DNA of 64,000 nucleotides from Aquiluna sp. KACHI24 (GCF_025997915.1 NZ_AP026677.1:992001-1056000); one strand, 5' to 3'. Counted from the stretch's first letter, positions 53,224 through 61,212 are shown. Program-made: numbers and translations. The notes: generated from the letters alone by a model not told the origin.

Positions 53224-54714
53224 ATTAGCTGCAATTTCGCTCTCTGAGCGGGCCATCGCAATTGGCAATCTACGGCGCAGCAAATCTTCGCGGGTCTTCA
53301 CGTCTTCGTGTTTTGCGATGTATTCAACTTCTTGGGCTGTGATGCCAAGCCCCTCGATTAGCTCTTCAAGCTCAGTCGCAGAGCCAAGGATTGAAATGGC
53401 GTGCTCTCCCTGTCTGCGCCAGGTTGATTCCGCGATTCGAATCGCTGCGACCTTGTCCTTGGACTTTGAAATCACAAGGTTTTGGAAATGCTCAAACTTG
53501 GTTTGATCACCCTCGCCAAACCACTCGATTGGCTTTCGGGTGGCAGCCCCTAGCTTTGAAAGCGCGGCAACGACCTCCTGTCCAACATTGAGGCAGTCGG
53601 TCAGCTTGCCACCCAGCACGCTGATAACGCGCTTAGCGGAGTCAACCTCGATGATGTGCTTGCGGCTGAGCTGATGCCAATCCTGAGTGCTGGCTTGAGA
53701 AGCGTTCTCAATAACCAAAGGCCTGACGCCGCTGCGCTCGGAGATGATGTCCTCGGGACGAATCTCAATGCCCTCTAGCTGATTATTGATTTGGCGCAGC
53801 ACGAACTCACGGTCAATCGCTTCGACCTGCGTGTGCGGATCCTGCACTCTGGTATCGGTGGTTCCGATCATCGATCTATCGCCCATCGGCAAGACATAAA
53901 ACAAGCGACCCTGTTCATCCCAGAACGCCAGCACCTGGTTGCCCTTGGTGATCTTGCGATTGAGGGTCAGGTGAACACCCTTTGAAAAGACCAAACCTGC
54001 CTTGGTCTTGGATTGCAATAGCTCTGAAACCTTCTCGGCAAATGGGCCCGCGGCATTGATCACGTGTTTGGCGCTGACTTGATAGTCACCGCCTTCGTTT
54101 CGAAGGGTCAGTTTCCAGTTACCGGCAAACTCTGCCCCAACTAACTCGGTGTAGTTTTTGGCCTGAGCACCAAGTCGTTTGGCGTGACGGATGAAGTCGT
54201 ATACGAACCTGGCGTCGGTATCGGGCAGATACGCGTCGAAGTAGCGAACTGCCTTTCGACCGGAAATCAAACTTGGCTCTAGGGCCTTAGCCTGCTGGGC
54301 TGAATAAGAACTTGGCGGCTTGGTTCCAAATAGACCGATGCCCCAGTAAAACAAGGTTCCAAAGGTGCCGAGCAGGCGACCGAAGGGGGCTGTCTTGCCC
54401 AGCGATGCCAAGAAACCAATCTGCTTGATTTGGTTTGGGTAAGAGCGCATTAGACGATTGCGAGCTAGGCAGAGCTTAAACACCAACATGAACTCGTAGC
54501 TCTGGAGGTACTTGATACCACCCCAAACGAGATTGCTGGATTGCTGGGAGGTAAAGGATGCGAAGTCGGATTTATCGATGAGTAAGACTCTTTGGCCGGC
54601 AGCCGACAGCGCGGCAGCGGAGACAGCCCCGTTGATCCCAGCTCCGACGATCACCACATCAAAATCAGTCTCTTGATTGGTATTGTCGTTTTTTGTTTGA
54701 GTTTGATTACTCAT
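53185..54714 (-). CDS. glpD: Aerobic glycerol-3-phosphate dehydrogenase
   Basis: An FAD enzyme at the membrane that oxidises glycerol-3-phosphate to DHAP. The protein is 509 aa. The dinucleotide motif VVIVGAGINGAVSAAALSAAG lies at about 21-41. DKSDFASFTSQQSSNLVWGGIKYL is the DAO/GlpD signature, and MGDRSMIGTTDT is also typical. ATG 54714 follows TATGCT by 6 nt. It is divergent from glpK with 57 bp between, a coherent glycerol catabolic pair. The C-terminus overlaps the DMT gene by 39 bp. Confidence 0.93.
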   Translation of the reverse strand: MSNQTQTKNDNTNQETDFDVVIVGAGINGAVSAAALSAAGQRVLLIDKSDFASFTSQQSSNLVWGGIKYLQSYEFMLVFKLCLARNRLMRSYPNQIKQIGFLASLGKTAPFGRLLGTFGTLFYWGIGLFGTKPPSSYSAQQAKALEPSLISGRKAVRYFDAYLPDTDARFVYDFIRHAKRLGAQAKNYTELVGAEFAGNWKLTLRNEGGDYQVSAKHVINAAGPFAEKVSELLQSKTKAGLVFSKGVHLTLNRKITKGNQVLAFWDEQGRLFYVLPMGDRSMIGTTDTRVQDPHTQVEAIDREFVLRQINNQLEGIEIRPEDIISERSGVRPLVIENASQASTQDWHQLSRKHIIEVDSAKRVISVLGGKLTDCLNVGQEVVAALSKLGAATRKPIEWFGEGDQTKFEHFQNLVISKSKDKVAAIRIAESTWRRQGEHAISILGSATELEELIEGLGITAQEVEYIAKHEDVKTREDLLRRRLPIAMARSESEIAANSKLQALLVAAGL

Positions 54715-54720
54715 ACTGAA

Positions 54721-54726
54721 AGCATA
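54721..54726 (-). promoter_or_regulatory. -10 box TATGCT for glpD
   Basis: TATGCT on the minus strand ends 6 nt before ATG 54714. Confidence 0.6.
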
Positions 54727-54771
54727 AACCAAGGTTTGTAAGCTTTGGGCAGAGGTTTCAAGGAGGAAATC

Positions 54772-56244
54772 GTGGCGATACTTTCGATAGACGCTGGCAC
54801 CACTGGAGTTACCGCTCTGATGGTGAGTAACCATGGTGAAATCCTTGCCCGTGGCTATCAGGAGTTTGCTCAGCACTTCCCCACCCCAGGATGGGTCGAA
54901 CACGATCCAGAAGAAATCTGGCAGGCAACCCTCTCGGCTTGTAAACAGGCCCTGCTAGGCACCGAAGAACCTCCAATCGCAATCGGCATCACCAATCAGC
55001 GTGAGACTGCGGTTATGTGGGATCGCGCCACCCTAGAGAGCCCAACTCGAGCCATCGTGTGGCAAGACCGCCGGACCGCAGACCTAACCGAAGAACTGAA
55101 CAAGAAAAACAATGGCGATTGGATCAGGTTTAGAACTGGTCTGAAGCTTGACCCTTACTTCACCTCGAGCAAGTTTTTGTGGTGGCAGAAAAACCTCCCG
55201 CAAATTTGGAAACTAGTTGAGAGTGGTGCGATAGCCCTCGGAACCGTCGACTCCTACCTGTGTGCCCGAATCTCTGGTGGTGCGCTGCATATCACCGATG
55301 CCACCAATGCATCTAGAACTCAGCTCATGGATCTTTCAAACTGCGAATGGGACCCTGAGCTATTGGAGGCTTTTGGCATTCCGCACTCGGCACTTCCCGA
55401 AATCGTTCCAAGCTGGGGAAATTATGGGAACTCAAGTCCCGAGCACTTTCTTGGGCTAAACATCCCCATCACCGGCATGGCGGGTGATCAACAGGCGGCA
55501 CTATTTGGGCAATGCGGGTTTGAAATTGGTGACTCAAAGTCCACCTATGGCACCGGAGCATTCATCCTGACCAACACGGGATCCGAAATAAAACACTCGG
55601 ATCATGGGCTATTAGCAACCATGGCTTACCTGACTCCAAATGGGGAGAAGGTCTACGCCATCGAGGGGTCGGTTTTTGTTGCGGGAGCGGCAGTTCAGTG
55701 GCTTCGAGACTCACTCAAGATTATTTCTACGTCCTCTGAAGTTGAGGAACTCGCTCTCAAGAGCGGTTCTAGCCATGGGGTTAGCTTCGTGCCAGCGCTA
55801 ACTGGTCTGGGTGCCCCCTACTGGGATCCATCCGCCCGCGGAACACTGATGGGCCTCACCCGAGGAAGTGATCGAGGCGCAATTGCGTATGCAACTTTGG
55901 AGGGAATCGCCTTTCAGGTCAAAGCAGTGCTGGATGCCATGGAACAGGACCTGGGTCATGGGCTAAAGGGACTGAGGGTTGATGGTGGAGCAGCCGCCAA
56001 TGATCTGCTGATGCAGATACAGGCTGACTGTCTAGACACCGAGGTGATCCGGGCCAAGAACTTAGAAAGCACCGGATTGGGTGCCGCCTTATTGGCGGGT
56101 CTTGGCGCAGGCATATTCAAATCAATCGAAGAACTTGCGCAGCTCAACCCGGCGGCCAAGAACTTCACGCCGCAAAAGAACCGAAGCCACGAGTTCGCCA
56201 GGTGGCAAAAGGCAGTGCAGCTAATCCGGGAGTTTGAAAACTAA
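54772..56244 (+). CDS. glpK: Glycerol kinase
   Basis: Phosphorylates glycerol with ATP. The protein is 490 aa. FGGY motifs: SIDAGTTGVTALM, NQRETAVMWDR, GMAGDQQAALFGQ, TYGTGAFILTNTG and GLGAPYWDPSARG. GTG 54772 is supported by AGGAGGAAATC directly upstream. TTTGTAAGCTTTGG (about 54735-54748) may hold the promoter. No glycerol facilitator gene is in the window. Confidence 0.95.
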   Translation: MAILSIDAGTTGVTALMVSNHGEILARGYQEFAQHFPTPGWVEHDPEEIWQATLSACKQALLGTEEPPIAIGITNQRETAVMWDRATLESPTRAIVWQDRRTADLTEELNKKNNGDWIRFRTGLKLDPYFTSSKFLWWQKNLPQIWKLVESGAIALGTVDSYLCARISGGALHITDATNASRTQLMDLSNCEWDPELLEAFGIPHSALPEIVPSWGNYGNSSPEHFLGLNIPITGMAGDQQAALFGQCGFEIGDSKSTYGTGAFILTNTGSEIKHSDHGLLATMAYLTPNGEKVYAIEGSVFVAGAAVQWLRDSLKIISTSSEVEELALKSGSSHGVSFVPALTGLGAPYWDPSARGTLMGLTRGSDRGAIAYATLEGIAFQVKAVLDAMEQDLGHGLKGLRVDGGAAANDLLMQIQADCLDTEVIRAKNLESTGLGAALLAGLGAGIFKSIEELAQLNPAAKNFTPQKNRSHEFARWQKAVQLIREFEN

Positions 56245-56247
56245 GCT
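56242..56247 (+). promoter_or_regulatory. -10 box TAAGCT overlapping the glpK stop
   Basis: TAAGCT starts with the glpK TAA and ends 6 nt before GTG 56254. Confidence 0.5.
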
Positions 56248-56253
56248 AAGTGC

Positions 56254-57048
56254 GTGTTTGATCCCGAGTCGAAACTAGCTGCCCAGGCGCTGAGCGCGGG
56301 CTATGCAGCAGACAACGTGCTCTCTGATCTTTCAATCAGTTTCAACACCGGTTCTATAACCGCAATCATTGGTCCAAACGGCGCCGGCAAGAGCTCCCTT
56401 CTCAAGGCGCTAGCAAGGAAGATCAAGCCTGAATCCGGTGCGGTTTTGCTGGATGGTGTTTCCATTACCAGCCTCAAGCGAACCGAACTATCAGGCCAAA
56501 TCGGATACCTCGGTGCTTTGCCCACAGCTCGCAGCAACGAGACGGTTTTTGAAATGGTTGCTCGCAGTGCAGTTAGCGCTGCTGGTATTTCAAGGGTTTC
56601 ACCAAGACTCAAGGAAGAAATCACCCAACTCCTCCAAAGAACCGGCCTCTCCGAGGTCTCGGATCGCAAGGTGGGTGAGCTCTCGTCTGGAACAAAGCAG
56701 TCAGCGGTGATTGCGGCGGCGCTAGTTGCAAACCCATCGGTGCTTTTGCTTGATGAGCCGACCAGCTCACTTGACTACTCTCACCAGCTGCAGGTCATAA
56801 ACCTTTTGTCATCGCTCAAGCGCGAACGCGGAATGACTATCGTGACGGTGATTCACGACCTCAACCTGGCTGCCAGATTCGCTGATTCGGTAGTTATCTT
56901 GAAAGACGGCAAGATCGTCGACCGCGGGGCACCAAAGGATGTCATCAATCCCCAGAACCTAGCCAACGCCTTCAACATCCTCGCTCGCGTGATTGAAGAC
57001 CCGGTCGGCAAGACCCCGCTGGTGATTCCAATTCGACAGCTCGGCTAA
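56254..57048 (+). CDS. ABC transporter ATPase, FecE/HmuV-like, orphan
   Basis: A 264-aa ATPase of the iron-siderophore/heme/cobalamin importer class. Walker A GPNGAGKSS, variant signature LSSGTKQSAVIAAAL (usually LSGGQ), Walker B VLLLDEPTSSLDY and H-loop VIHDLNLAARFAD. No permease or binding protein is adjacent, so it must act with subunits encoded elsewhere. The degenerate signature is notable. GTG 56254 is supported by the TAAGCT box. Confidence 0.85.
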   Translation: MFDPESKLAAQALSAGYAADNVLSDLSISFNTGSITAIIGPNGAGKSSLLKALARKIKPESGAVLLDGVSITSLKRTELSGQIGYLGALPTARSNETVFEMVARSAVSAAGISRVSPRLKEEITQLLQRTGLSEVSDRKVGELSSGTKQSAVIAAALVANPSVLLLDEPTSSLDYSHQLQVINLLSSLKRERGMTIVTVIHDLNLAARFADSVVILKDGKIVDRGAPKDVINPQNLANAFNILARVIEDPVGKTPLVIPIRQLG

Positions 57049-57205
57049 TCGCTTTTTCTAAATCGCAGTTGCATAATGAAGGTGTAGTTCACTAGGTGAA
57101 GGCGCGGTTGCAGTTGCAACACCAAAGACGGTTTGCGCCTATCGGTGGATGAGGGCAAGGACTGGGCCCGTCAAATAAATCGGTCATTTGTTTGGTTGTG
57201 AATCA
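57049..57205 (+). ncRNA. Candidate structured leader RNA (unknown class) of the saccharopine-dehydrogenase-like gene
   Basis: A 157-nt gap in a window where most gaps are under 60 nt. Potential helices: TTCAC-TAG-GTGAA (57088-57100), AGGCGC/GCGCCT (57100-57105/57135-57140), GTTGC-AGTT-GCAAC (57107-57120), GGGC/GCCC (57153-57156/57166-57169) and GACGG/CCGTC (57127-57131/57168-57172). The last crosses the second, which implies a pseudoknot or alternative folds. I could not match it to a riboswitch class I know. Confidence 0.4.
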
Positions 57206-58540
57206 ATGCGTATCTTGCTCGTTGGAGCAGGCGGTGTTGGCGATGCCATCGTCAAAATTGCTGCTAATCGTAATTTCTATGAACAAATCGTGGTCTCGGA
57301 CTACGACCTAAGCCGTGCCGAGAAATCGGTGGCCTGGGTTAGAGCCAACCGCGATGCAACTGTCGCTGCAAAGTTCGTTGCCGACAGTGTGGATGCATCT
57401 AACCCTGCAAATGTTGCAGAGCTAGCTCGCAAACACAACGTCACTCACGTCATGAATGCCGTTGAGCCGAAGTTCGTGCAGTCCATATTCGAGGGTGCCC
57501 TGCAAGCTGGAGCGAACTACATGGACATGGCCATGAGCCTCAGTCACCCGCATCCAACCGACCCCTTCCATACTCCTGCGGAAAAGCTCGGCGATTGGCA
57601 GTATGACCGAAGCCAGGTGTTTCAAGAGAAGGGTCTGCTAGCTCTTATCGGCACTGGTGCCGAACCTGGCATCTCCAACATCTTTGCTCGCTATGCCCAA
57701 GATCACCTTTTTGCTGAGGTCGATGAGATCAAGATTATGGACGGCGGCAACCTGGTCGTGCGAAACGATGCCGGCGAGGAAATCTTTGCGCCTTCGTTCT
57801 CGATCTGGACTGTCATTGAAGAGTGCCTGAACCCACCACTGCTGTGGGAGAAAGACAAGGGCTGGTTCACCACACCACCATTTAGTGAACCTGAGGTATT
57901 TGAGTTCCCCGGGGGAATTGGCCCTGTCGAGTGTGTCAACGTGGAACACGAGGAAGTAAACATGCTTCCTCGCACCCTCAAAGCAAACCGCGTTGCATTC
58001 AAGTACGGCCTTGGTGCCGATTTCATCAATGTGCTACAAACTCTGCACGCTCTCGGTCTTGACTCAGTCAACCCTGTCTCGGTGCGAAGCAAAGACGGTC
58101 GCGTCAGCGTCGCGCCCAGAGATGTTGTGGCCGCAGTATTGCCAGATCCAGCCTCGCTTGCCGATCGAATGACTGGTAAGACCTGTGCGGGCACCTTGGT
58201 CACCGGTAAGGGCAAAGATGGCTCACCACGCGCCACCTACCTTTACCACGTCTGCGACACCGAGTGGACTAATGCCAACTACGGCTCCCAGGCTGTGGTT
58301 TGGCAAACCGCCTTGGTTCCGGCGATCTCACTTGAACTTCTGGCAACTGGTATTTGGTCCGGATCGGGAGTTATGGGGCCAGAAGAGTTTGACGCTAAGC
58401 CGTTCCTAGATCTGCTGCAAGATGAATACGGACAGCCTTGGGGCATGGACGATCGCGACCCGAATAACCCTGGCAAGCTATCGACAACTGATTCCAACAG
58501 CCGTCGACTGACAAAAGGTCGACGGCTGTTGGAATTTTAA
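57206..58540 (+). CDS. Saccharopine dehydrogenase-like oxidoreductase (carboxynorspermidine-synthase-like)
   Basis: A 444-aa NAD(P)-dependent enzyme with the Rossmann motif LVGAGGVGDAI (residues 5-15) and VSDYDLSRAEK for the ribose-binding strand. Further matches are GTGAEPGISNIFARYA and the C-terminal saccharopine-reductase domain. The family includes lysine-pathway and polyamine enzymes; which reaction this one performs cannot be decided. ATG 57206 gives the Rossmann start; the six upstream codons lack support. Its last 16 codons lie inside a terminator-like inverted repeat. Confidence 0.8.
   Translation: MRILLVGAGGVGDAIVKIAANRNFYEQIVVSDYDLSRAEKSVAWVRANRDATVAAKFVADSVDASNPANVAELARKHNVTHVMNAVEPKFVQSIFEGALQAGANYMDMAMSLSHPHPTDPFHTPAEKLGDWQYDRSQVFQEKGLLALIGTGAEPGISNIFARYAQDHLFAEVDEIKIMDGGNLVVRNDAGEEIFAPSFSIWTVIEECLNPPLLWEKDKGWFTTPPFSEPEVFEFPGGIGPVECVNVEHEEVNMLPRTLKANRVAFKYGLGADFINVLQTLHALGLDSVNPVSVRSKDGRVSVAPRDVVAAVLPDPASLADRMTGKTCAGTLVTGKGKDGSPRATYLYHVCDTEWTNANYGSQAVVWQTALVPAISLELLATGIWSGSGVMGPEEFDAKPFLDLLQDEYGQPWGMDDRDPNNPGKLSTTDSNSRRLTKGRRLLEF
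58491..58538 (+). terminator. Hairpin with T-tract inside the 3' end of the coding sequence
   Basis: An 18-bp perfect stem (58491-58508 with 58518-58535), loop TGACAAAAG, then TTT and the TAA stop. It encodes the protein tail SNSRRLTKGRRLLEF. The convergent gene ends at 58543, so this hairpin probably serves both transcripts. Confidence 0.75.
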
Positions 58541-58542
58541 GC

Positions 58543-58983
58543 TCAGCCCTCAATAAGCAGGTCAAAGTTTGCGTTCTTAGCTATGAATCGAAAGACCAGG
58601 ACGGTACGCAGATTTCCCTCACGGTCTGGCGCTATAGCGGTTTCAAAGGGGGTGGAATCAAGAGAAACTTCACCCACAAAGATCCAGGACTTTGCATCCA
58701 ATCGCTTGAACAGCAAAAGGTCTTTACCGGACAGCAAAGCTTTGTTACCTCGGATGAGCGTTTGATCGCCGACCTGACCTTCACCGGTGTAGCGATAAAT
58801 CACTCCCCCAACTGCATCGTTTTCGGCATAGCCGAATCGAGTTCCAGATGGCGGGTCCGAGAAAATCAGCACCTGTCCCCCACGGGTAGGAGCAATGCCG
58901 GCTCTAGGGTTACCACCAAGGTTGCGATGTAAATCGAGCTTTAGGTAACTGCGGCCAATTTGGAGATTCAACTCTTCAAGCAC
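58543..58983 (-). CDS. Stand-alone domain resembling the N-terminal recognition module of McrA-type HNH nucleases
   Basis: A 146-aa soluble protein. The pattern LGGNPRAGIAPTRGG...IFSDPPSGTRFGY...YRYTGEGQVGDQTLIRGNKALL...LLLFKRL...FVGEV resembles the region YGGQ..GGI...YTGEGQ.GDM...GN.A...H..LHLF that I recall in SRA-like modification-binding parts of actinobacterial McrA-type HNH endonucleases. No HNH motif follows; the protein ends at LIEG. Binding to modified DNA is inference. GTG 58983 is the likely start (MLEELNLQIG). It lies near tRNA-Lys. Confidence 0.6.
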   Translation of the reverse strand: MLEELNLQIGRSYLKLDLHRNLGGNPRAGIAPTRGGQVLIFSDPPSGTRFGYAENDAVGGVIYRYTGEGQVGDQTLIRGNKALLSGKDLLLFKRLDAKSWIFVGEVSLDSTPFETAIAPDREGNLRTVLVFRFIAKNANFDLLIEG

Positions 58984-58990
58984 CTTTGAT

Positions 58991-59021
58991 TAGAGGTTTT
59001 CAGGCTCCTGATAGGCCTCTA
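58991..59021. repeat. Nested inverted repeat TAGAGG...CAGG-CT-CCTG...CCTCTA
   Basis: An outer 6-bp repeat and an inner 4-bp repeat lie upstream of the 58983 start. It overlaps the copy of the tRNA-Lys 5' end at 59014-59026. Confidence 0.4.
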
Positions 59022-59026
59022 GCTCA
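59014..59026 (+). repeat. 13-nt copy of the tRNA-Lys 5' end
   Basis: GGCCTCTAGCTCA here is identical to 59124-59136 in tRNA-Lys, 110 bp upstream of it. The remainder does not fold as a tRNA. Confidence 0.6.
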
Positions 59027-59122
59027 CTCTATGCAATGCCTCAGTAGCTATGGGCAAATGCATGCAAGTTCCACCATGAAAAACATTATCTTCGGCCACG
59101 CTGTTACACTTCTCACTCGTTA

Positions 59123-59196
59123 GGGCCTCTAGCTCAGTTGGTTAGAGCAACGGACTTTTAATCCGTGGGTCGTGGGTTCGAGCCCCACGGGGCCTA
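59123..59196 (+). tRNA. tRNA-Lys (anticodon TTT)
   Basis: A 74-nt cloverleaf: acceptor GGGCCTC/GGGGCCT (terminal G-T and one internal T-G pair), D-arm GCTC...GAGC, anticodon stem ACGGA/TCCGT with loop CTTTTAA (anticodon TTT), T-arm GTGGG-TTCGAGC-CCCAC. Discriminator A; CCA not encoded. Confidence 0.95.
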
Positions 59197-59232
59197 CTTT
59201 TGTGGGTGCGCAGCTATGCGAGAGGGGCCAAA

Positions 59233-59577
59233 GTGCCTAGGTTCATAATCTCCTTCAATGACGGTGACATGCAGGTTGCGGATGACGAGTGGCAGCAGGT
59301 AGCTGATGAATCTCATGCGGTTGTCCGGGAGGCTAAGGCGGCTGGGGTTTGGATCTTTGGTGGTGGCTTTCACTCCTACGAACCAGTTGTTGTCACTGAA
59401 AATGGGGCTGTGACTCAGGGGCCAATAACCAAGAGTGACGTAGTTCTCGGTGGTTTCTCGGTGCTCGAGGTTGGTGATGCAGACGAGGCCTATTATTGGG
59501 CAGCCAAGATTGCGAAAAGCTGTCGCTGCCCGCAGGAAGTTCGGGAGTTCATCGACGATCCCGAGTCGGTTAACTAA
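59233..59577 (+). CDS. YCII-related domain protein
   Basis: A 114-aa protein of the YciI-like ferredoxin-fold family (DGPITKSDVVLGGFSVLEVGDADEAYYWA pattern: Gly-Pro, then a strand, then the acidic helix). Family members are small dimeric proteins near sigma factors or acetyltransferases; their enzymatic roles are mostly unproven. GTG 59233 (MPRFIISFNDGD) follows AGAGGGG. An acetyltransferase gene lies 41 bp downstream. Confidence 0.8.
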   Translation: MPRFIISFNDGDMQVADDEWQQVADESHAVVREAKAAGVWIFGGGFHSYEPVVVTENGAVTQGPITKSDVVLGGFSVLEVGDADEAYYWAAKIAKSCRCPQEVREFIDDPESVN

Positions 59578-59606
59578 TCAAGGGCACTCGGTCAGCTGCT
59601 GCCAAA

Positions 59607-59612
59607 TAGGAT
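59607..59612 (+). promoter_or_regulatory. -10 box TAGGAT for the acetyltransferase
   Basis: TAGGAT ends 6 nt before GTG 59619. Confidence 0.5.
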
Positions 59613-59618
59613 TTCGGA

Positions 59619-60158
59619 GTGGCATTCCCCCTAATAACCCAGCGCTTGAGCATCAGCCCCTTGCAGTTGGCTGATCTAGCTTCTTTCATTCGCTACAGAC
59701 AAGACCCAGATGTTGCTCGCTATCAGAGTTGGGAACCTAGCTATTCCATGGAACAAGGTCGCGAGTTGATTCGAAGCCAGGAGGGCATGGAGTTTCCTGA
59801 CGTGGGTGAGTGGCTGCAGCTAGGTGTTCGAGACCGAGGCACTCAGCGACTAATTGGCGATCTCGCGCTGCACAAACTAGAGGAAGCGGGAGTGTTCGAA
59901 ATTGGATATACCTTCGCCAGTAACTCTCAGGGCAAGGGGTATGCCTACGAGTCAGCAGCTCGCTTGGTTCAGTTTCTATTTGATGAGTCAGCAGCCCACA
60001 AGGTAATTGCCACGCCTGATAGCCGAAACTCTAAATCCATTTCATTGCTGAAAAGGCTCGGTTTTGCAGAGGACCCAGCCAAGGCTTGGGTTGAGGAGTT
60101 CAAAGGTGAGACCGTATCCGTGCAGTTCTTCGAACTTCATAGACCAAGAACTAACTAG
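59619..60158 (+). CDS. GNAT family N-acetyltransferase
   Basis: A 179-aa RimJ/RimL-like acetyltransferase. Features are TQRLSISPLQLADLASFIRYRQDPDVARYQ at the start, FEIGYTFASNSQGKGYAYESA for the acetyl-CoA loop (QGKGYA) and DSRNSKSISLLKRLGF near the end. The substrate is unknown. GTG 59619 is fixed by the TAGGAT box. The stop TAG interlocks with that of the FKBP gene (CTAG, 60155-60158). Confidence 0.88.
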   Translation: MAFPLITQRLSISPLQLADLASFIRYRQDPDVARYQSWEPSYSMEQGRELIRSQEGMEFPDVGEWLQLGVRDRGTQRLIGDLALHKLEEAGVFEIGYTFASNSQGKGYAYESAARLVQFLFDESAAHKVIATPDSRNSKSISLLKRLGFAEDPAKAWVEEFKGETVSVQFFELHRPRTN

Positions 60159-60523
60159 TTCACACCCAGTAGGTCAATGACGAATACCAGGGTTCTGCCA
60201 GACAGCGCGTGACCTGCGCCTGCTGGACCATAAGCCAACTCTGGTGGACAGATCAGCATTCTTCTACCGCCAACCTTCATACCTGGAATACCCTCTTGCC
60301 AACCCTTGATCAGACGCTGCAGCGGGAAAGTGATTGACTCTTCCCGGCTCCAAGAGGAGTCAAATTCTTCACCAGATTCATAGTCAACGCCTAGGTAGTG
60401 AACCTCTACTGTTGCGCCAACTGGGGCCTCAGCACCATCACCAACCACGATGTCTTTGATGGTGAGTGTGGTTGGAGCTGGCTCCATCATTGGTTCTACT
60501 TCAGGGCGTTCAAGATTTGTCAT
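60155..60523 (-). CDS. FKBP-type peptidyl-prolyl cis-trans isomerase
   Basis: A 122-aa single FKBP domain without a signal peptide. VEVHYLGVDYESGEEFDSSWSR, the FPLQRLIKGWQEGIPGMKVGGRR core with the binding-pocket Trp, and CPPELAYGPAGAG are conserved. It assists protein folding in the cytoplasm. ATG 60523 is preceded by TACTTT at 5 nt, close to the leaderless arrangement. Confidence 0.92.
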   Translation of the reverse strand: MTNLERPEVEPMMEPAPTTLTIKDIVVGDGAEAPVGATVEVHYLGVDYESGEEFDSSWSREESITFPLQRLIKGWQEGIPGMKVGGRRMLICPPELAYGPAGAGHALSGRTLVFVIDLLGVN

Positions 60524-60550
60524 ACGCAAAAGTATGCCGAACAAACTTGC

Positions 60551-61162
60551 CTAGCGTTTGAAAAAAACTGCTTTCACAAAGTTGAAGGCGACATAGATTC
60601 CAACCAAGGCGACCAAGCCATAGATGATGTAGTCGAGAATTTGCGCAAACTCTTCACCTTGGGCCCAGTTCTCTCCGAGGTTGTAGCCGATGGTTATCCA
60701 GAGGGTATTCCAAATCACAATTCCAATCCCGCTGAAGAGATAGAACTTGGCAACACCCATTTTGACCAGCCCAGCAGGGATGCTCACCAGCGATCTAATG
60801 ATCGGGAACATGCGACCAAAAAGCACCAGCGGTCCGCCGAATCGCTCAAACCACTTCATGGTTTTTTGAAAGTCCTTTGTTGGTAGACCGACGTACTTTC
60901 CGAATTTGGCGATGATTCCCTCAAGACGCTCTTGAGTAAAGAAATAACCCACTAGATAGAGAAGGGTTGCCCCAATAAGCGAGCCCACACTGGTCGCAAT
61001 GACTGCCTCGACAAAACCAAAGCTTCCCAATCCAACATTGAATCCGGTGAGCAACAAGATTGCTTCGCTCGGAATTGGTGGGACCACAACCTCGATGGCG
61101 ATCAGGAGCGCGGCACCAATCAAACCAATCTGATTGATAACGGAAATGGCTAACTCGATCAC
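60551..61162 (-). CDS. DedA family membrane protein
   Basis: A 203-aa polytopic protein of the DedA/VTT family, implicated in lipid carrier or phospholipid flipping and membrane homeostasis. The motif EVVVPPIPSEAILLLTGF (23-40), the re-entrant loop FGRMFPIIRSLVSIPAG and the Gly-rich GIGIVIWNTLWITIGYNLG are typical. GTG 61162 follows TAGGGT by 6 nt. Confidence 0.92.
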   Translation of the reverse strand: MIELAISVINQIGLIGAALLIAIEVVVPPIPSEAILLLTGFNVGLGSFGFVEAVIATSVGSLIGATLLYLVGYFFTQERLEGIIAKFGKYVGLPTKDFQKTMKWFERFGGPLVLFGRMFPIIRSLVSIPAGLVKMGVAKFYLFSGIGIVIWNTLWITIGYNLGENWAQGEEFAQILDYIIYGLVALVGIYVAFNFVKAVFFKR

Positions 61163-61168
61163 CCTAGA

Positions 61169-61174
61169 ACCCTA
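61169..61174 (-). promoter_or_regulatory. -10 box TAGGGT for the DedA gene
   Basis: TAGGGT on the minus strand ends 6 nt before GTG 61162. Confidence 0.5.
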
Positions 61175-61212
61175 CCCACCGAGCCCTCTTTTGCTGCTTT
61201 GAATCGCCTGGT

